A stretch of DNA of 64,000 bases, from assembly GCA_900769985.1 (NCBI GenBank), contig CAAGIS010000154.1, forward strand, positions 1-64,000, given 5' to 3'. Source of the stretch: Spirochaetia bacterium. Lineage in GTDB: Bacteria; Spirochaetota; Spirochaetia; Treponematales; Treponemataceae. Position numbers and translations under genes: made by a program. Below the pieces are notes generated by a model, which worked only from the letters and a program-made list of their open reading frames with translations, made no database searches and was not told where the DNA came from. The first letter of the stretch is position 1. Every line of letters starts with the position of its first letter. Of this stretch, positions 25,909 to 35,438 are shown in pieces.

Positions 25909-27081
25909 ATGAAAAAGAAAATTGGAAAATCAGCAGTTTTATCTGCAGCAGTTGTTTCTTTGCTTAGTTTTGCATCTTGCGGCGGTAGCAAAGAAAAAAT
26001 CATTAAAATCGGATTTAACATTCCGCTTACAGGAGATTCTCCAAAAGTAGGAGAAAGTGCAAAATACGCTGGTGAAATCGTAAAAGAAGAAATCAATTCT
26101 GCCGGCGGTCTTGATGTTAAAGGAACAAAATACAAACTCGAATTTATTTATGTCGACAACGAATTAAAACCAGATTCAGCAATCAACGCTGCAAACAAAC
26201 TTATCGACATTGATAAAGTTCTTGCATCTGTAGGTCCTGAAGGTTCTGGACGCGCCATTGCTGCAGGAGAAGTTTACAATGATTCAGAAGTTCCGATGAT
26301 TACACCTTGGGCCACAAACCCAAAGGCAACAAAAGACAGACCTTTCTGTTTTAGGGCATGCTTTCTTGATCCGTTCCAGGCACCTGTTGCAGCAAAGTTT
26401 GCAAAAGAACAGTTTGATGCTTCAAAAGTTGCAATTGTTTACAACCTTGAAGACGACTATTCAAAAACACTTGCAGAACTTTTTAAGAATGAATGGGACG
26501 CAAAATACGGTTCGACTGTAGTGTTTGAATCTTTTGGTCAGAAAGACCAGGATTTTTCAGTTCAGCTTACAAAGGTCGTAAACTCTGATGCAGACTTTTT
26601 GTATTTGCCAAACTATTACAACTTTGTAGGTCTTATTACTTCGCAGGCAAAAGATTTAGGATGGACAAAGCCTGTAATGGGTTCTGACTCTTGGGGCTCG
26701 GCAGATTTGTTCCCGCTTTCTAAAGGAGCAGTTGTCGGAGATTTCTTTACAACTCACTATGCTGCAAAAGGCGCAACAGGTAAAACAAAAGAGTTCATTG
26801 ACAAGTATCAGAAAACTTACGGCTACGTTCCTGATGATGTTGCTGCTTTGACTTACGATGCAACTTACATCGTTCTGCAGGCAATTCAGGATGCAGGTCT
26901 TACAGGAAATCTTGCAAAAGACAGAGTTGCCGTAAAAGATGCAATGGGAAGAATCAAGAGTTTTTCTGGCGTTACAGGAAACATGCAGTTTACACCGGAC
27001 GGCGACCCTATAAAAGAAGCAGTTGTTGTTCAAGTTACGCCTGAGGGAGAATTTGAATTTGTAAAATCGCTGCAGCCGTAA
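25909..27081 (+). CDS. livJ: Branched-chain-type amino-acid ABC transporter binding lipoprotein
   Basis: 390 residues. Signal peptide with lipobox FASC (lipidated Cys24). The mature part is a type I periplasmic binding fold (IKIGFNIPLTGDSPKVGESAKYAGEIVKEEINSAGGLDVKG, then VGPEGSGRAIAAGEVYNDSEVPMITPWATNP, and YDATYIVLQAI). The serine/threonine motif around GPEGSGRA and the TPWATNP loop are where LivJ-type proteins hold the ligand alpha groups. It heads livJHMGF; a hairpin after it (27088-27147) probably makes it the most abundant transcript. Ligand is unknown: context with oxoprolinase raises the chance of a non-branched ligand. Confidence 0.93.
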   Translation: MKKKIGKSAVLSAAVVSLLSFASCGGSKEKIIKIGFNIPLTGDSPKVGESAKYAGEIVKEEINSAGGLDVKGTKYKLEFIYVDNELKPDSAINAANKLIDIDKVLASVGPEGSGRAIAAGEVYNDSEVPMITPWATNPKATKDRPFCFRACFLDPFQAPVAAKFAKEQFDASKVAIVYNLEDDYSKTLAELFKNEWDAKYGSTVVFESFGQKDQDFSVQLTKVVNSDADFLYLPNYYNFVGLITSQAKDLGWTKPVMGSDSWGSADLFPLSKGAVVGDFFTTHYAAKGATGKTKEFIDKYQKTYGYVPDDVAALTYDATYIVLQAIQDAGLTGNLAKDRVAVKDAMGRIKSFSGVTGNMQFTPDGDPIKEAVVVQVTPEGEFEFVKSLQP

Positions 27082-27085
27082 TTCA

Positions 27086-27149
27086 ATAAAAAAATCTTGA
27101 AACATGTTCTGCAAAAAACAAATACGGACTTGTTTCAAGATTTTTAAGA
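27086..27149 (+). terminator. Intra-operon terminator/attenuator between livJ and livH
   Basis: AAAATCTTGAAACA (27091-27104) pairs with TGTTTCAAGATTTTT (27132-27146) across a 27-nt loop. Partial termination here would yield more binding protein than membrane subunits, a common arrangement in ABC importers. Confidence 0.8.
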
Positions 27150-27175
27150 GGTCTGATTTTAAAAGGGGGAAGTGA

Positions 27176-28087
27176 ATGACTTTTTTTATTCAAAATATTT
27201 TTAATGCTCTCCAATGGGGAAGTTTTTATTCTATTATTGCTTTGGGCTATTGTCTGGTTTATGGAGTTCTGCGCCTTATAAACTTTGCACACGGCGATAT
27301 TTTTATGACAAGTTGTTATATTGCTTTTTTTATTGTTGCAGCATTAACTTCTTATTTTGCAGGTCTTTCAGGAATCCCGCTTTTTATAATTACACTGATT
27401 GCAACAATGGCTTTGACTGCACTTTTAGGCATCGGTATAGAACGCATTGCTTACCGTCCGCTCAGAAAAAAAGGAGCAAACAGGCTTTATGTTGTAATTA
27501 CTGCACTGATGATTGGCTTTATTCTTGAAAACGGAAACCTCGGTCTTTTAGGCGCATCTTCAAGAAGTTTCCCGGAAATACTGCCAAAATCAATTTGGAC
27601 TGTAGGACCTGTTACAATTACAAGTTTAAAAGTTCTTGTAATTGTTTCTGCAATCGTAATTTTTGTAATTCTTCAGTTCATCGTACAAAAATCAACTTTG
27701 GGGATGAGCATGAGAGCCATCTCGTATGACAAGTTTGCAATTCCTTTGATGGGAATCCCGCTGAACAAAGTCATTACGTTTACTTTTGGGCTTGGGTCTG
27801 CGCTCGCCGCCGTTGCAGGAATTTTGTTTGGAATGAGCTACCCTGTAATGGATCCGTACATGGGAATGATTATCGGCTGGAAAGCTTTTATTGCGGCTGT
27901 TGTAGGTGGAATCGGCGATATTAAGGGAGCTTTTATCGGTGGCTTTTTGCTGGGCTTTATCGAGATTTTTGTTACAGCCTTTTTGCCGTCAAGTTACAAA
28001 GACTTAGTTTCTTTTGTAATTCTTTTAGTAATTTTAACGATTAAGCCGACCGGATTTTTTGGTGTAGCAAAATCTACAAAGATTTAA
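27176..28087 (+). CDS. livH: Branched-chain amino-acid ABC transporter permease LivH
   Basis: 303 residues, about eight membrane segments, one of two dissimilar inner-membrane channel subunits. Family motifs: LQWGSFYSIIALGYCLVYGVLRLINFAHGD at the N-terminus, AYRPLRKKGANRL, SMRAISYDKFAIPLMGIPLNKVITFTFGLGSALAAVAGIL (EAA-like loop docking LivG/LivF) and WKAFIAAVVGGIGDIKGAFIGGFLLG. SD AGGGGGAAG is strong. Next gene starts 14 bp on. Confidence 0.95.
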   Translation: MTFFIQNIFNALQWGSFYSIIALGYCLVYGVLRLINFAHGDIFMTSCYIAFFIVAALTSYFAGLSGIPLFIITLIATMALTALLGIGIERIAYRPLRKKGANRLYVVITALMIGFILENGNLGLLGASSRSFPEILPKSIWTVGPVTITSLKVLVIVSAIVIFVILQFIVQKSTLGMSMRAISYDKFAIPLMGIPLNKVITFTFGLGSALAAVAGILFGMSYPVMDPYMGMIIGWKAFIAAVVGGIGDIKGAFIGGFLLGFIEIFVTAFLPSSYKDLVSFVILLVILTIKPTGFFGVAKSTKI

Positions 28088-28101
28088 ATCAGGAGGATTT
28101 T

Positions 28102-29235
28102 ATGACAACAACTATAAAGAAAAAATCAGATTTACATTTTCTTAAATCATTCAATGAGAAAATGGATTTAAAATTCAATCCTTCTGCTAAATTCAGAAAA
28201 CTTTTTATGCCAGTTTCAACTGTTGCAATGATTGTCCTGATAACAGTTCTTGCACAGTTTGGAATCATAAATAATTATATTCAGACTATTATCGTAACTA
28301 TATGCGTAAACATAATCATGTCCGCAAGCCTTAACATCGTAAACGGCTACATGGGAGAATTTTCCTGCGGACATGCAGGTTTTATGGCAACAGGCGCTTA
28401 CGTTTCTTCAGTCGTTTCTCTCGTTTTATTCAAAGACGGAAACGCCATTACAGGTTCTGCGCTTTTACCGGAAGGGCTTTCTGTCATCGGTTTTCCGCTT
28501 TCGATAATTATCGGAGGACTTGCTGCAATGCTCGTAAGTTTAATAGTTGCGATTCCGTCTTTTAAAACACGCGACGACTATCTTGCAATCATAACAGTTG
28601 CAGCAAACTTTATCGTTACGACTGCAATTAATAATATTCCAGCAGTCGGGGCAAGCCGAGGCCTTATGGGAATGAAAAGTGTAATGACTTCGATGTCAAA
28701 GACAATAAACGTTCCGTGGATTTTAATCTGGGCACTCGTATTTGCAGTTTTGACAATTCTTTCGATTCACTTTTTAATGCGCTCGACATTAGGCAAAGGA
28801 ATCAGTGCCGTAAAGTACGATGAAATTTCTGCAGAAATTATGAGCGTTGATACAAACAGAATGAAACTGATTGCGTTTACGTTCAGTTCATTTTTAGCAG
28901 GAATTGCAGGAGGTCTTTTTGCGCATCTTTTAGGCTTCATAAATCCTTCAAGTTTTGGAATTATGAAATCTACAGAAAGTCTTGTAATGGTTTACCTTGG
29001 TGGAATGGGCAGTTTAAGCGGTTCAGTTTTATCTGCAATAATTTTTACGATTTTACTTGAACTTTTACGACCAGCACAAATCTGGAAGTGGGTAATCATT
29101 CCTTTAATTTTAATCTTGATTATGGAATTTCACCCGGAAGGAATTATGGGTTCAAAAGAACTTACAAAAGTATTCCCTTTCTTAAAAAAATTATTTCCTG
29201 AAAATAAAAACGAAAAGCGACCGCAAGAGGAATAA
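28102..29235 (+). CDS. livM: Branched-chain amino-acid ABC transporter permease LivM
   Basis: 377 residues, second membrane subunit. An N-terminal charged extension of about 40 residues precedes roughly nine membrane segments. Motifs NIVNGYMGEFSCGHAGFMATGAYVS, TRDDYLAIITVAANFI, ARGLMGM-like loop and the EAA-type AVKYDEISAEIMSVDTNRMKLIAFTFSSFLAGIAGGL, then VMVYLGGMGSLSGSVLSA. SD CAGGAGG precedes ATG; the stop lies 3 bp before livG. Confidence 0.95.
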   Translation: MTTTIKKKSDLHFLKSFNEKMDLKFNPSAKFRKLFMPVSTVAMIVLITVLAQFGIINNYIQTIIVTICVNIIMSASLNIVNGYMGEFSCGHAGFMATGAYVSSVVSLVLFKDGNAITGSALLPEGLSVIGFPLSIIIGGLAAMLVSLIVAIPSFKTRDDYLAIITVAANFIVTTAINNIPAVGASRGLMGMKSVMTSMSKTINVPWILIWALVFAVLTILSIHFLMRSTLGKGISAVKYDEISAEIMSVDTNRMKLIAFTFSSFLAGIAGGLFAHLLGFINPSSFGIMKSTESLVMVYLGGMGSLSGSVLSAIIFTILLELLRPAQIWKWVIIPLILILIMEFHPEGIMGSKELTKVFPFLKKLFPENKNEKRPQEE

Positions 29236-29238
29236 ATT

Positions 29239-30051
29239 ATGAGCGAAACTTTATTAAAAATAGAACACCTGACACACAGATTCGGCGGACTGCAGGCGTT
29301 GACAGACATAAATGTTGAACTTGAAAAAGGCACGATTAACGCCTTGATTGGACCAAACGGCGCAGGAAAGACAACGGTATTCAATCTTGTTTCAGGTTTT
29401 TACATTCCGTCGGAAGGCGACATCATTTTTGACGGCACACGACTTAACGGTTTAAAGCCGCATAAAATTGCAGACTTGCAGATTGGACGTACTTTCCAGA
29501 ACATCAGGCTTTGGAGCGACATGACTGTCCTTGACAACATCTGCATTGCACAGCATTCGCGTCTTGGTTTTTCGCTCAAAGATGTTTTTATGCGTACTAA
29601 AAAATATAAAGACCGCGAAAAAGAAATTCACAAAGAAGCATGGCATCTCCTTGAAAAATTCAGCCTTGCAGACAGTGCGCTTGACTATCCGAAAAACCTT
29701 CCATACGGAATTCAGCGTCGCGTTGAAATTGCAAGGGCACTGAGTTTAAATCCAAAGCTTTTAATGCTTGACGAACCGGCTGCAGGGCTTTCTACTTCTG
29801 ACCTTGACGGTTTGATTTCGTACATAAAATGGATTCATGATACTTTCGGAATTACAATCTGGATGATTGAACACCAGATGCAGGTTGTCAATTCACTTTG
29901 CGACAGAATAAAAGTAATTAATTTCGGAAAGGAACTTGCAGAAGGCTCTGCTGAAGAAATTCAGAATAATCCTGCTGTAATCGAAGCTTACCTTGGAAAT
30001 GCCGACATCAGCATAAAAGATGCGTATCCGGGACTTGCCGATTCAGAATAA
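29239..30051 (+). CDS. livG: Branched-chain amino-acid ABC transporter ATPase LivG
   Basis: 270 residues. Walker A GPNGAGKTT, Q-loop RTFQNIRLW, signature LPYGIQRRVEIARAL (the LivG form of LSGGQ), Walker B LLMLDEPAAGL and the H-loop His in MIEHQM are all present. It forms the heterodimeric motor with LivF on the cytoplasmic face. It starts 3 bp after livM with GAGGAA as SD, so it is translationally linked. Confidence 0.96.
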   Translation: MSETLLKIEHLTHRFGGLQALTDINVELEKGTINALIGPNGAGKTTVFNLVSGFYIPSEGDIIFDGTRLNGLKPHKIADLQIGRTFQNIRLWSDMTVLDNICIAQHSRLGFSLKDVFMRTKKYKDREKEIHKEAWHLLEKFSLADSALDYPKNLPYGIQRRVEIARALSLNPKLLMLDEPAAGLSTSDLDGLISYIKWIHDTFGITIWMIEHQMQVVNSLCDRIKVINFGKELAEGSAEEIQNNPAVIEAYLGNADISIKDAYPGLADSE

Positions 30052-30130
30052 TGTTTTATGTAAATTCAGCATGACGTTTTTGCCGGTTGTTTCTGGCTGC
30101 TGACTATGCTGTTTATTTTACGGAGGAAAT

Positions 30131-30871
30131 ATGTTACTGGAAGTTAAAGATTTAAAAGTTGGTTATGGAAATATCGAGGCTCTTCACGGAATTAATTTTA
30201 ACGTTGATAAAGGTGAAATTGTAACTTTAATCGGAGCAAACGGCGCAGGCAAAACTTCTACGTTGCTGACACTTTCGCGGCTGCCAAAACCGGAAGCTCC
30301 TGCCGTAATAAGCGGCGACGTTCTTTATGAAAATAAATCAATTCTAAAAACAGAACCACATACTTTAATTCAAAATAGAATGCTCGTTTTAGTTCCCGAA
30401 GGCCGCCACATTTTCGGCAACCTCACTGTCGAAGAAAATCTGCAGATGGCATGCTACGGAAGGCGCAAAGTTCCAAACCACGATATGCGCTCAATGGAAT
30501 TGTACGACCTTGTTTACGATTTGTTTCCGCGCCTTTACGAACGCCGCAAACAGCGCAGCGAACTTTTGTCAGGCGGTGAGCAGCAAATGCTTGCAGTAGG
30601 CAGGGCGCTGATGACTGACTGCGATTTTATCATGCTCGATGAACCGAGTATGGGTCTTGCACCTAAACTGATGTTTGAAATGTTCCGTGCATTAAAGCGT
30701 ATGAACGTGCAGAACAAAAAAACTCTTCTCGTCGTTGAACAAAATGCAAAAGTTGCACTTGATTTTGCAGACCGCGGTTATGTTCTGCGCACTGGTGAAA
30801 TCATTGCAAGCGGAACAAGCGAAGAACTTAAAAACAATCCTGAAGTTCAAAAGGCATACCTTGGCGGATGA
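30131..30871 (+). CDS. livF: Branched-chain amino-acid ABC transporter ATPase LivF
   Basis: 246 residues. Walker A GANGAGKTST, Q-loop region LVPEGRHIFGNLTVEENL, signature LLSGGEQQMLAVGRALM, Walker B FIMLDEPSMGLAP, and VVEQNAKVALDFADRGYVLRTGEI typical of LivF. A 79-bp gap after livG contains a weak hairpin but the strong SD (ACGGAGG) shows it is translated independently. It completes a full Liv system in one operon. Confidence 0.96.
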   Translation: MLLEVKDLKVGYGNIEALHGINFNVDKGEIVTLIGANGAGKTSTLLTLSRLPKPEAPAVISGDVLYENKSILKTEPHTLIQNRMLVLVPEGRHIFGNLTVEENLQMACYGRRKVPNHDMRSMELYDLVYDLFPRLYERRKQRSELLSGGEQQMLAVGRALMTDCDFIMLDEPSMGLAPKLMFEMFRALKRMNVQNKKTLLVVEQNAKVALDFADRGYVLRTGEIIASGTSEELKNNPEVQKAYLGG

Positions 30872-30899
30872 TAAAGCCAATACAAAGTCCGAAAGTTTT

Positions 30900-31547
30900 A
30901 TGAAATATTTTTTTCTTATAACTGAATTGACAGGAACTATCGCTTTTGCAATTTCAGGTTCTCTCACTGCTATAAAAAAAGAGATGGATCTTTTAGGAGT
31001 TATGATTTTAGGAATGACGACTGCAGTGGGAGGCGGAATTTTGCGCGATATGATTCTCGGAATTTTTCCGCCAAAAGCATTTATCGACGGCATTTATGTT
31101 TTTGTTTCGCTTTTAATTTCTGCATTCTGTTTTTTTATAATTTTTCTTCAGCATAAAAAAATTTTGAAAGTGCGCAATTCGCAAAAGCAGAAAAATATTT
31201 TTCACAACATCATAATAATTGCAGATGCAATCGGTCTTGGCATTTTTACAGTTGCAGGAGTAAAGGCAGTTTTTGATGCAGAGTTAAATTTAAATTATTT
31301 TATTCCGGTTTTTCTCGGAACTTTAACAGGTGTCGGCGGAGGCATTTTCAGAGATGTTATGGCAGGGGACAGACCTTACATTTTTGTAAAACACATTTAC
31401 GCGTGCGCTTCGATTTTAGGGGCACTTGTATGTGCGCTTTTATGGAACAGCGCAGGTCAAAGCCTTTCAATGATTTTAGGTTTTTTTACAGTTTTAGTTT
31501 TCAGAATTCTTGCAATTCACTTTGAGTGGAACTTACCGCACGCCTGA
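30900..31547 (+). CDS. TRIC/UPF0126 family membrane channel or glycine-type transporter
   Basis: 215 residues with about seven membrane helices in a duplicated pattern. The two family signatures GGGILRDMILG (first half) and GVGGGIFRDVMAGDRP (second half) are diagnostic for UPF0126 (YadS/TRIC), forming a trimeric cation channel or glycine permease. ATG at 30900 is chosen; the open frame extends back into livF but lacks family sequence there. No strong SD, which with a 28-bp gap suggests coupling to livF. The 3' end overlaps the convergent GGDEF gene by 15 bp. Amino-acid transport context favours the glycine-uptake view; not decidable from sequence. Confidence 0.85.
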   Translation: MKYFFLITELTGTIAFAISGSLTAIKKEMDLLGVMILGMTTAVGGGILRDMILGIFPPKAFIDGIYVFVSLLISAFCFFIIFLQHKKILKVRNSQKQKNIFHNIIIIADAIGLGIFTVAGVKAVFDAELNLNYFIPVFLGTLTGVGGGIFRDVMAGDRPYIFVKHIYACASILGALVCALLWNSAGQSLSMILGFFTVLVFRILAIHFEWNLPHA

Positions 31548-33506
31548 CTTCTTTTCTGCCTGAATCTTTTCCATGCGAAGATGTTTTTCGCGCTTTTCTA
31601 CGTACAGTTTTTCGTCTGCAATATTCAGCAGTTTGTCAAGGCAATTTTCATTTTCATCAAATTGACTAAAACCTACACTTATAGAAAGTACAAAAGTATC
31701 TTCTTCTTTTTGGTTATATTCTTTGCATTTGTCTGCAATCCGTTTTTTTATTACAGCAAAATCCTTTTTTGTCATCTCAGGTGCAACAATCGCAAACTCA
31801 TCCCCTCCAAGCCTTCCGATAATGTCAGTAGTCCTGAAAATTGATTTTAAAATATTTGCTTCTGCTTTTATTGCCTTATCTCCGACTTCATGCCCGAACG
31901 TATCGTTTATAGATTTTAATCCGTCCATATCACCGTAAATCACAAGCCCGGTTTTTCCGATTGAAACGTATCTGTCAATAATACATTGAGCTGCTTCATA
32001 AAATCCGCGCCTGTTCAAAATCTGGGTCATTTCATCAGTTCTGCTTAAACTGTGAAGTTTTTCAGAATATTCTTTTAAAGAAATATTTTTGTTTTTTAAT
32101 TTTTCACATTCATTTTCTGACTGCGAAATTTTTATCGAACTTACAATTTCTTTTGAAATCAGTTCAAACATTGTCTGATAAAAAATTTTTTCGTATTGAC
32201 CTATCCGCATAAAAAAGTAGCCGTACTGATAATTTTCTGCATAGACAGGAAAAATAATTTCCGTATCTTCAAAAAAATTGTCATATTCTTCTGGCAGCAT
32301 TGCTTCAGCAGGATTAAAACAAATGTCAGGATTTACAATTCCGCTTTTAATTGAATAGACCATTTTTACGCTAGCTTTTTCCGGGATTATAAAAACTGAG
32401 TCCCGCGTAAAATACATCGGTTTTTCGTACAAAACAAGTATCGCTTTTGAAATGTCAAAAAGTGCAAAACAATAAACAAGGCGGTTATAAAGTTTTTCAA
32501 GCGAAACAGGTTCCTGCGATTCAAGCAAAAAATAATGAAGCATATATATCTGCACAGAACTTTTATGATGAATACGGTGTTTTAAAAATTCCTTTTCTGC
32601 AACCATATCTTCTTTTGCACGGCTTCTGCTTTTTTTTGAACAGCCACATGACGTCCTGATTACAGGAACAGCTTTTAATACTTTTTCTATTTTTTTATTC
32701 TCTTTCTTGCTGAACAAATCAAACGCCATTTTTGCAGCTTCGTATGCCTGCGTTTCTACGTGAGGGTCAACAGTAGAAATTCCAAAATCGTATGCCGTCG
32801 TAAAAAGCACATTGTCGTAGCCGATTACGCTTACATCCTCAGGAACATGGATTCCGTTGTCTTCAAGACAGCTTATGCAGCCCAGCGCCATTTCATCGTT
32901 ACAGCAAAAAATTGCATTAAAATCTCGCTCTTTGTTTTTTTTCAGATAGCGCTGCAAATTATCGTAAGCATGCTCAAGGACAAAGTTTCCGTCGAGCGAT
33001 TTTTTTTCGCTGAATTTTATACCGTTAGATTTTAGAACTGTTTTAAAAATATTTTCGCGTTCCAAAGATTCTTCGCATCTTTTATCAGCGTGCATTAAAA
33101 TAAATTTATCGCGTTTGTGTTCTTTTATTACATGAGTCAGCAATTCTTCAATTGCCTTTGAAGAATCAACTGTAATCGAAGGCATACCAGGAACTTTAAG
33201 TCCGAGCGAAACTTTTATCATCGGCGGAAGATTTTTTATATCGACAAGAAACTCGTCAAACGCGCGCATATTAGACAACGCGGCAGATGCAATAATCAGG
33301 ACATCAATGTTTTGGGGATTTATCAGGCTTGTAATCGAATCATATTGAAAATCGTATCGCGAAGAATTGTTACCGCGTAAAATCGAAAAGACTATCTGAA
33401 CACAGTCATTTTCTTTACAAAATTTATTTATTCCGTCAATTACACTTGCACTATAATCAGAATAAATTGCATTAATTAGGATTCCGATTCTAAATTTTCT
33501 TCCCAT
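31533..33506 (-). CDS. Diguanylate cyclase with a cytoplasmic LacI-like sugar-sensor domain
   Basis: 657 residues. Residues 1-285 are a type I periplasmic-binding/LacI core (FRIGILINAIYSDYSASVIDGINKFC, FNAIFCCNDEMALGCISCLEDNGIHVPEDVSVIGYDNVLFTTAYDFGISTVDPH) but there is no helix-turn-helix and no signal peptide, so the sensor is cytoplasmic. A Cys pair (SCGC) and a linker with helical region of about 200 residues follow. The C-terminal GGDEF domain has intact active site GGDEF (567-571) and an RxxD I-site (RTTD, five residues before), so it should make c-di-GMP with product inhibition. An intracellular sugar or nucleoside probably sets its activity; inference. Confidence 0.9.
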   Translation of the reverse strand: MGRKFRIGILINAIYSDYSASVIDGINKFCKENDCVQIVFSILRGNNSSRYDFQYDSITSLINPQNIDVLIIASAALSNMRAFDEFLVDIKNLPPMIKVSLGLKVPGMPSITVDSSKAIEELLTHVIKEHKRDKFILMHADKRCEESLERENIFKTVLKSNGIKFSEKKSLDGNFVLEHAYDNLQRYLKKNKERDFNAIFCCNDEMALGCISCLEDNGIHVPEDVSVIGYDNVLFTTAYDFGISTVDPHVETQAYEAAKMAFDLFSKKENKKIEKVLKAVPVIRTSCGCSKKSRSRAKEDMVAEKEFLKHRIHHKSSVQIYMLHYFLLESQEPVSLEKLYNRLVYCFALFDISKAILVLYEKPMYFTRDSVFIIPEKASVKMVYSIKSGIVNPDICFNPAEAMLPEEYDNFFEDTEIIFPVYAENYQYGYFFMRIGQYEKIFYQTMFELISKEIVSSIKISQSENECEKLKNKNISLKEYSEKLHSLSRTDEMTQILNRRGFYEAAQCIIDRYVSIGKTGLVIYGDMDGLKSINDTFGHEVGDKAIKAEANILKSIFRTTDIIGRLGGDEFAIVAPEMTKKDFAVIKKRIADKCKEYNQKEEDTFVLSISVGFSQFDENENCLDKLLNIADEKLYVEKREKHLRMEKIQAEKKSGVR

Positions 33507-33655
33507 TGCTTCCCCAACAAATTATACAACCGTATAAATAATTTTACAATGAGATTAAAATATGAGCAACAATTTTAAAACCAATTTTCTCTTTCTGTTG
33601 CGCAGTACAGTACGCCTCAGACTGACATGCTGAAAACTTCTTGCCGACAGAACAT

Positions 33656-33687
33656 ACACAGTAAACCAGATTGCAGGTTTACTGTGT
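33656..33687. repeat. Perfect 12-bp hairpin downstream of ilvB
   Basis: ACACAGTAAACC (33656-33667), an 8-nt loop and GGTTTACTGTGT (33676-33687). No T run follows on the ilvB (minus) side. It lies next to a copy of the GGAA/CTGA element, and may act as a 3' end barrier. The remaining sequence to 33506 holds no feature I can name. Confidence 0.6.
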
Positions 33688-33716
33688 AATCGATTCAAGT
33701 GTTAATCAGCACTTCC
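33688..33716 (-). repeat. GGAA/CTGA-type dispersed element, copy 2
   Basis: On the minus strand the ilvB stop TAA is followed directly by GGAAGTGCTGATTAACAC, then TTGAATCGATTAC. Same sequence and same placement at a stop codon as copy 6 (59841-59870). Only one palindrome arm is clear here. Confidence 0.75.
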
Positions 33717-35438
33717 TTAGTTATCCCAGCACATAATCGGTTGGTCAATCGGCTTGCCGCCCGGAACCATCGGCAATACCATTTCGTCAATGTCAACTTT
33801 CGCATCGATAATGCAAGGCTTGTGCAGGCTGAATGCCTTTTCAAAAACCTTTTCAAATTCTTTTGCATTATTCGCACGGAACGAATCAATGCCGTAAGCA
33901 TCTGCAAGTTTTAACCAGTCCGGCCCAAAATCGAGAGTTGTCTGACTGAACCTGTTGCCGTAAAAAATCTTCTGCCACATACGGACATTTCCGAGAGAAC
34001 CGTTGTTTACTACGACAATTACAATCGGAAGATTGTAATGCTGAATCGTTGCAAGTTCGTTGCAGTTCATTCTAAAACTTCCGTCGCCTGCAATATGAAC
34101 GACACGCGCTTTCAGATTTGCACATTGAATTCCCATCGCAGCACCAGTTCCAAAACCCATCGTTCCAAGACCGCCAGAAGTATTGAAAGTGCGCGGTTTA
34201 TTAAACGGATAAAACTGCGCAGTCCACATCTGATGCTGTCCTACTTCTGTAGTAATGAACGTATCATCGCCTGCAATCCTGTTTATGCACTCGCAGATAA
34301 ATTTAGGATTAATCGAATCTTTAGGTTCTTTGCCGTAACATTCCGGAACATCTTTTTTCCATTCATCAATCTGAGAAAGCCACTCTGTATGAGAAGCCTT
34401 TTTTACGTGAGGTAAAAGAGATGTCAGAACCTGCTTTACATCGCCTACAAGACAATTATCTGTCATCACGTTTTTATTGATTTCTGCAGGGTCAATATCA
34501 ATATGAAGAATCTTGCTGTTTGCTGCAAAATGTTTTGGATCACCAAGAACTCTGTCGCTGAACCGTGAACCGATTGCAATAACTAAATCGCTGTTTGTAA
34601 TTCCGAGATTGCTTGCATTAGTTCCGTGCATTCCGACCATCCATGTGCAAAGACGGTGTTTTGCAGGGAAAACATCGCGACCCATAAGACTTTCAGAAAC
34701 AGGGATTTCAGCTTTTTCGGCAAGTTCAAGAAGTTCCTTTTCTGCCCCGGAAATTTTTACACCACCGCCGGCATAAATAATCGGACGTTCGGAACTGTTA
34801 ATCATTTCTGCAGCGGCTTTTATCTGTTCTTCTGACGGAACAGAAACTGTAAGCGAACGTTTTAAATTTGCCTTTTCAAGAGCAGTTTTTGAAACAGCTT
34901 CATCAGGATTTTTCAAAGGTTCAAAGTCGCAAAGAGCAGCAGTTACATCTTTGGGAATATCAATCAGAACAGGACCTGGACGTCCCGTCTTTGCAATTAC
35001 AAAAGCTTCCCTTATTGTTTCTGCAAGATTATTTACATCCATAACCATAAAGTTATGTTTTGTAATCGGCATAGTAACGCCTGTTATATCAATTTCCTGA
35101 AACGAATCCTTACCTAAAAGCGGCTTAACAACATTACATGTAATTGCAACAATCGGAATTGAATCCATATACGCAGTTGCAATTCCTGTTACAAGATTTG
35201 TCGCACCCGGTCCGCTTGTTGCCATACAGACACCGACTTTTCCTGTTGAACGTGCATAGCCGTCTGCCGCATGACAGGCAGCCTGTTCATGAGCAGTCAA
35301 AATATGAGTAATTCTATCAGAATTCTTATAAAGTTCATCATAAATATTAAGAATTGCGCCACCAGGATAACCAAAAACAGTTTTTACGCCCTGTTCAACA
35401 AGACATTCAATAACAATTTGCGAGCCAGTAATTTTCAT
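33717..35438 (-). CDS. ilvB: Acetolactate synthase large subunit (AHAS), solitary
   Basis: 573 residues, ThDP-dependent enzyme condensing pyruvate into acetolactate (valine/leucine) or with 2-oxobutyrate (isoleucine). Seen: FGYPGGAILNIYDEL and catalytic Glu in AHEQAACHAADGYAR, PVLIDIPKDV, FAD/central domain IIYAGGGVKISGA, and the ThDP/Mg motif GDGSFRMNCNELATIQHYNLPIVIVVVNNGSLG. Biosynthetic AHAS usually lies beside the small subunit ilvN or other ilv genes; none is here. SD GAGGAAA. A catabolic AlsS-type role is less likely given the FAD-domain length and motif. Confidence 0.93.
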   Translation of the reverse strand: MKITGSQIVIECLVEQGVKTVFGYPGGAILNIYDELYKNSDRITHILTAHEQAACHAADGYARSTGKVGVCMATSGPGATNLVTGIATAYMDSIPIVAITCNVVKPLLGKDSFQEIDITGVTMPITKHNFMVMDVNNLAETIREAFVIAKTGRPGPVLIDIPKDVTAALCDFEPLKNPDEAVSKTALEKANLKRSLTVSVPSEEQIKAAAEMINSSERPIIYAGGGVKISGAEKELLELAEKAEIPVSESLMGRDVFPAKHRLCTWMVGMHGTNASNLGITNSDLVIAIGSRFSDRVLGDPKHFAANSKILHIDIDPAEINKNVMTDNCLVGDVKQVLTSLLPHVKKASHTEWLSQIDEWKKDVPECYGKEPKDSINPKFICECINRIAGDDTFITTEVGQHQMWTAQFYPFNKPRTFNTSGGLGTMGFGTGAAMGIQCANLKARVVHIAGDGSFRMNCNELATIQHYNLPIVIVVVNNGSLGNVRMWQKIFYGNRFSQTTLDFGPDWLKLADAYGIDSFRANNAKEFEKVFEKAFSLHKPCIIDAKVDIDEMVLPMVPGGKPIDQPIMCWDN

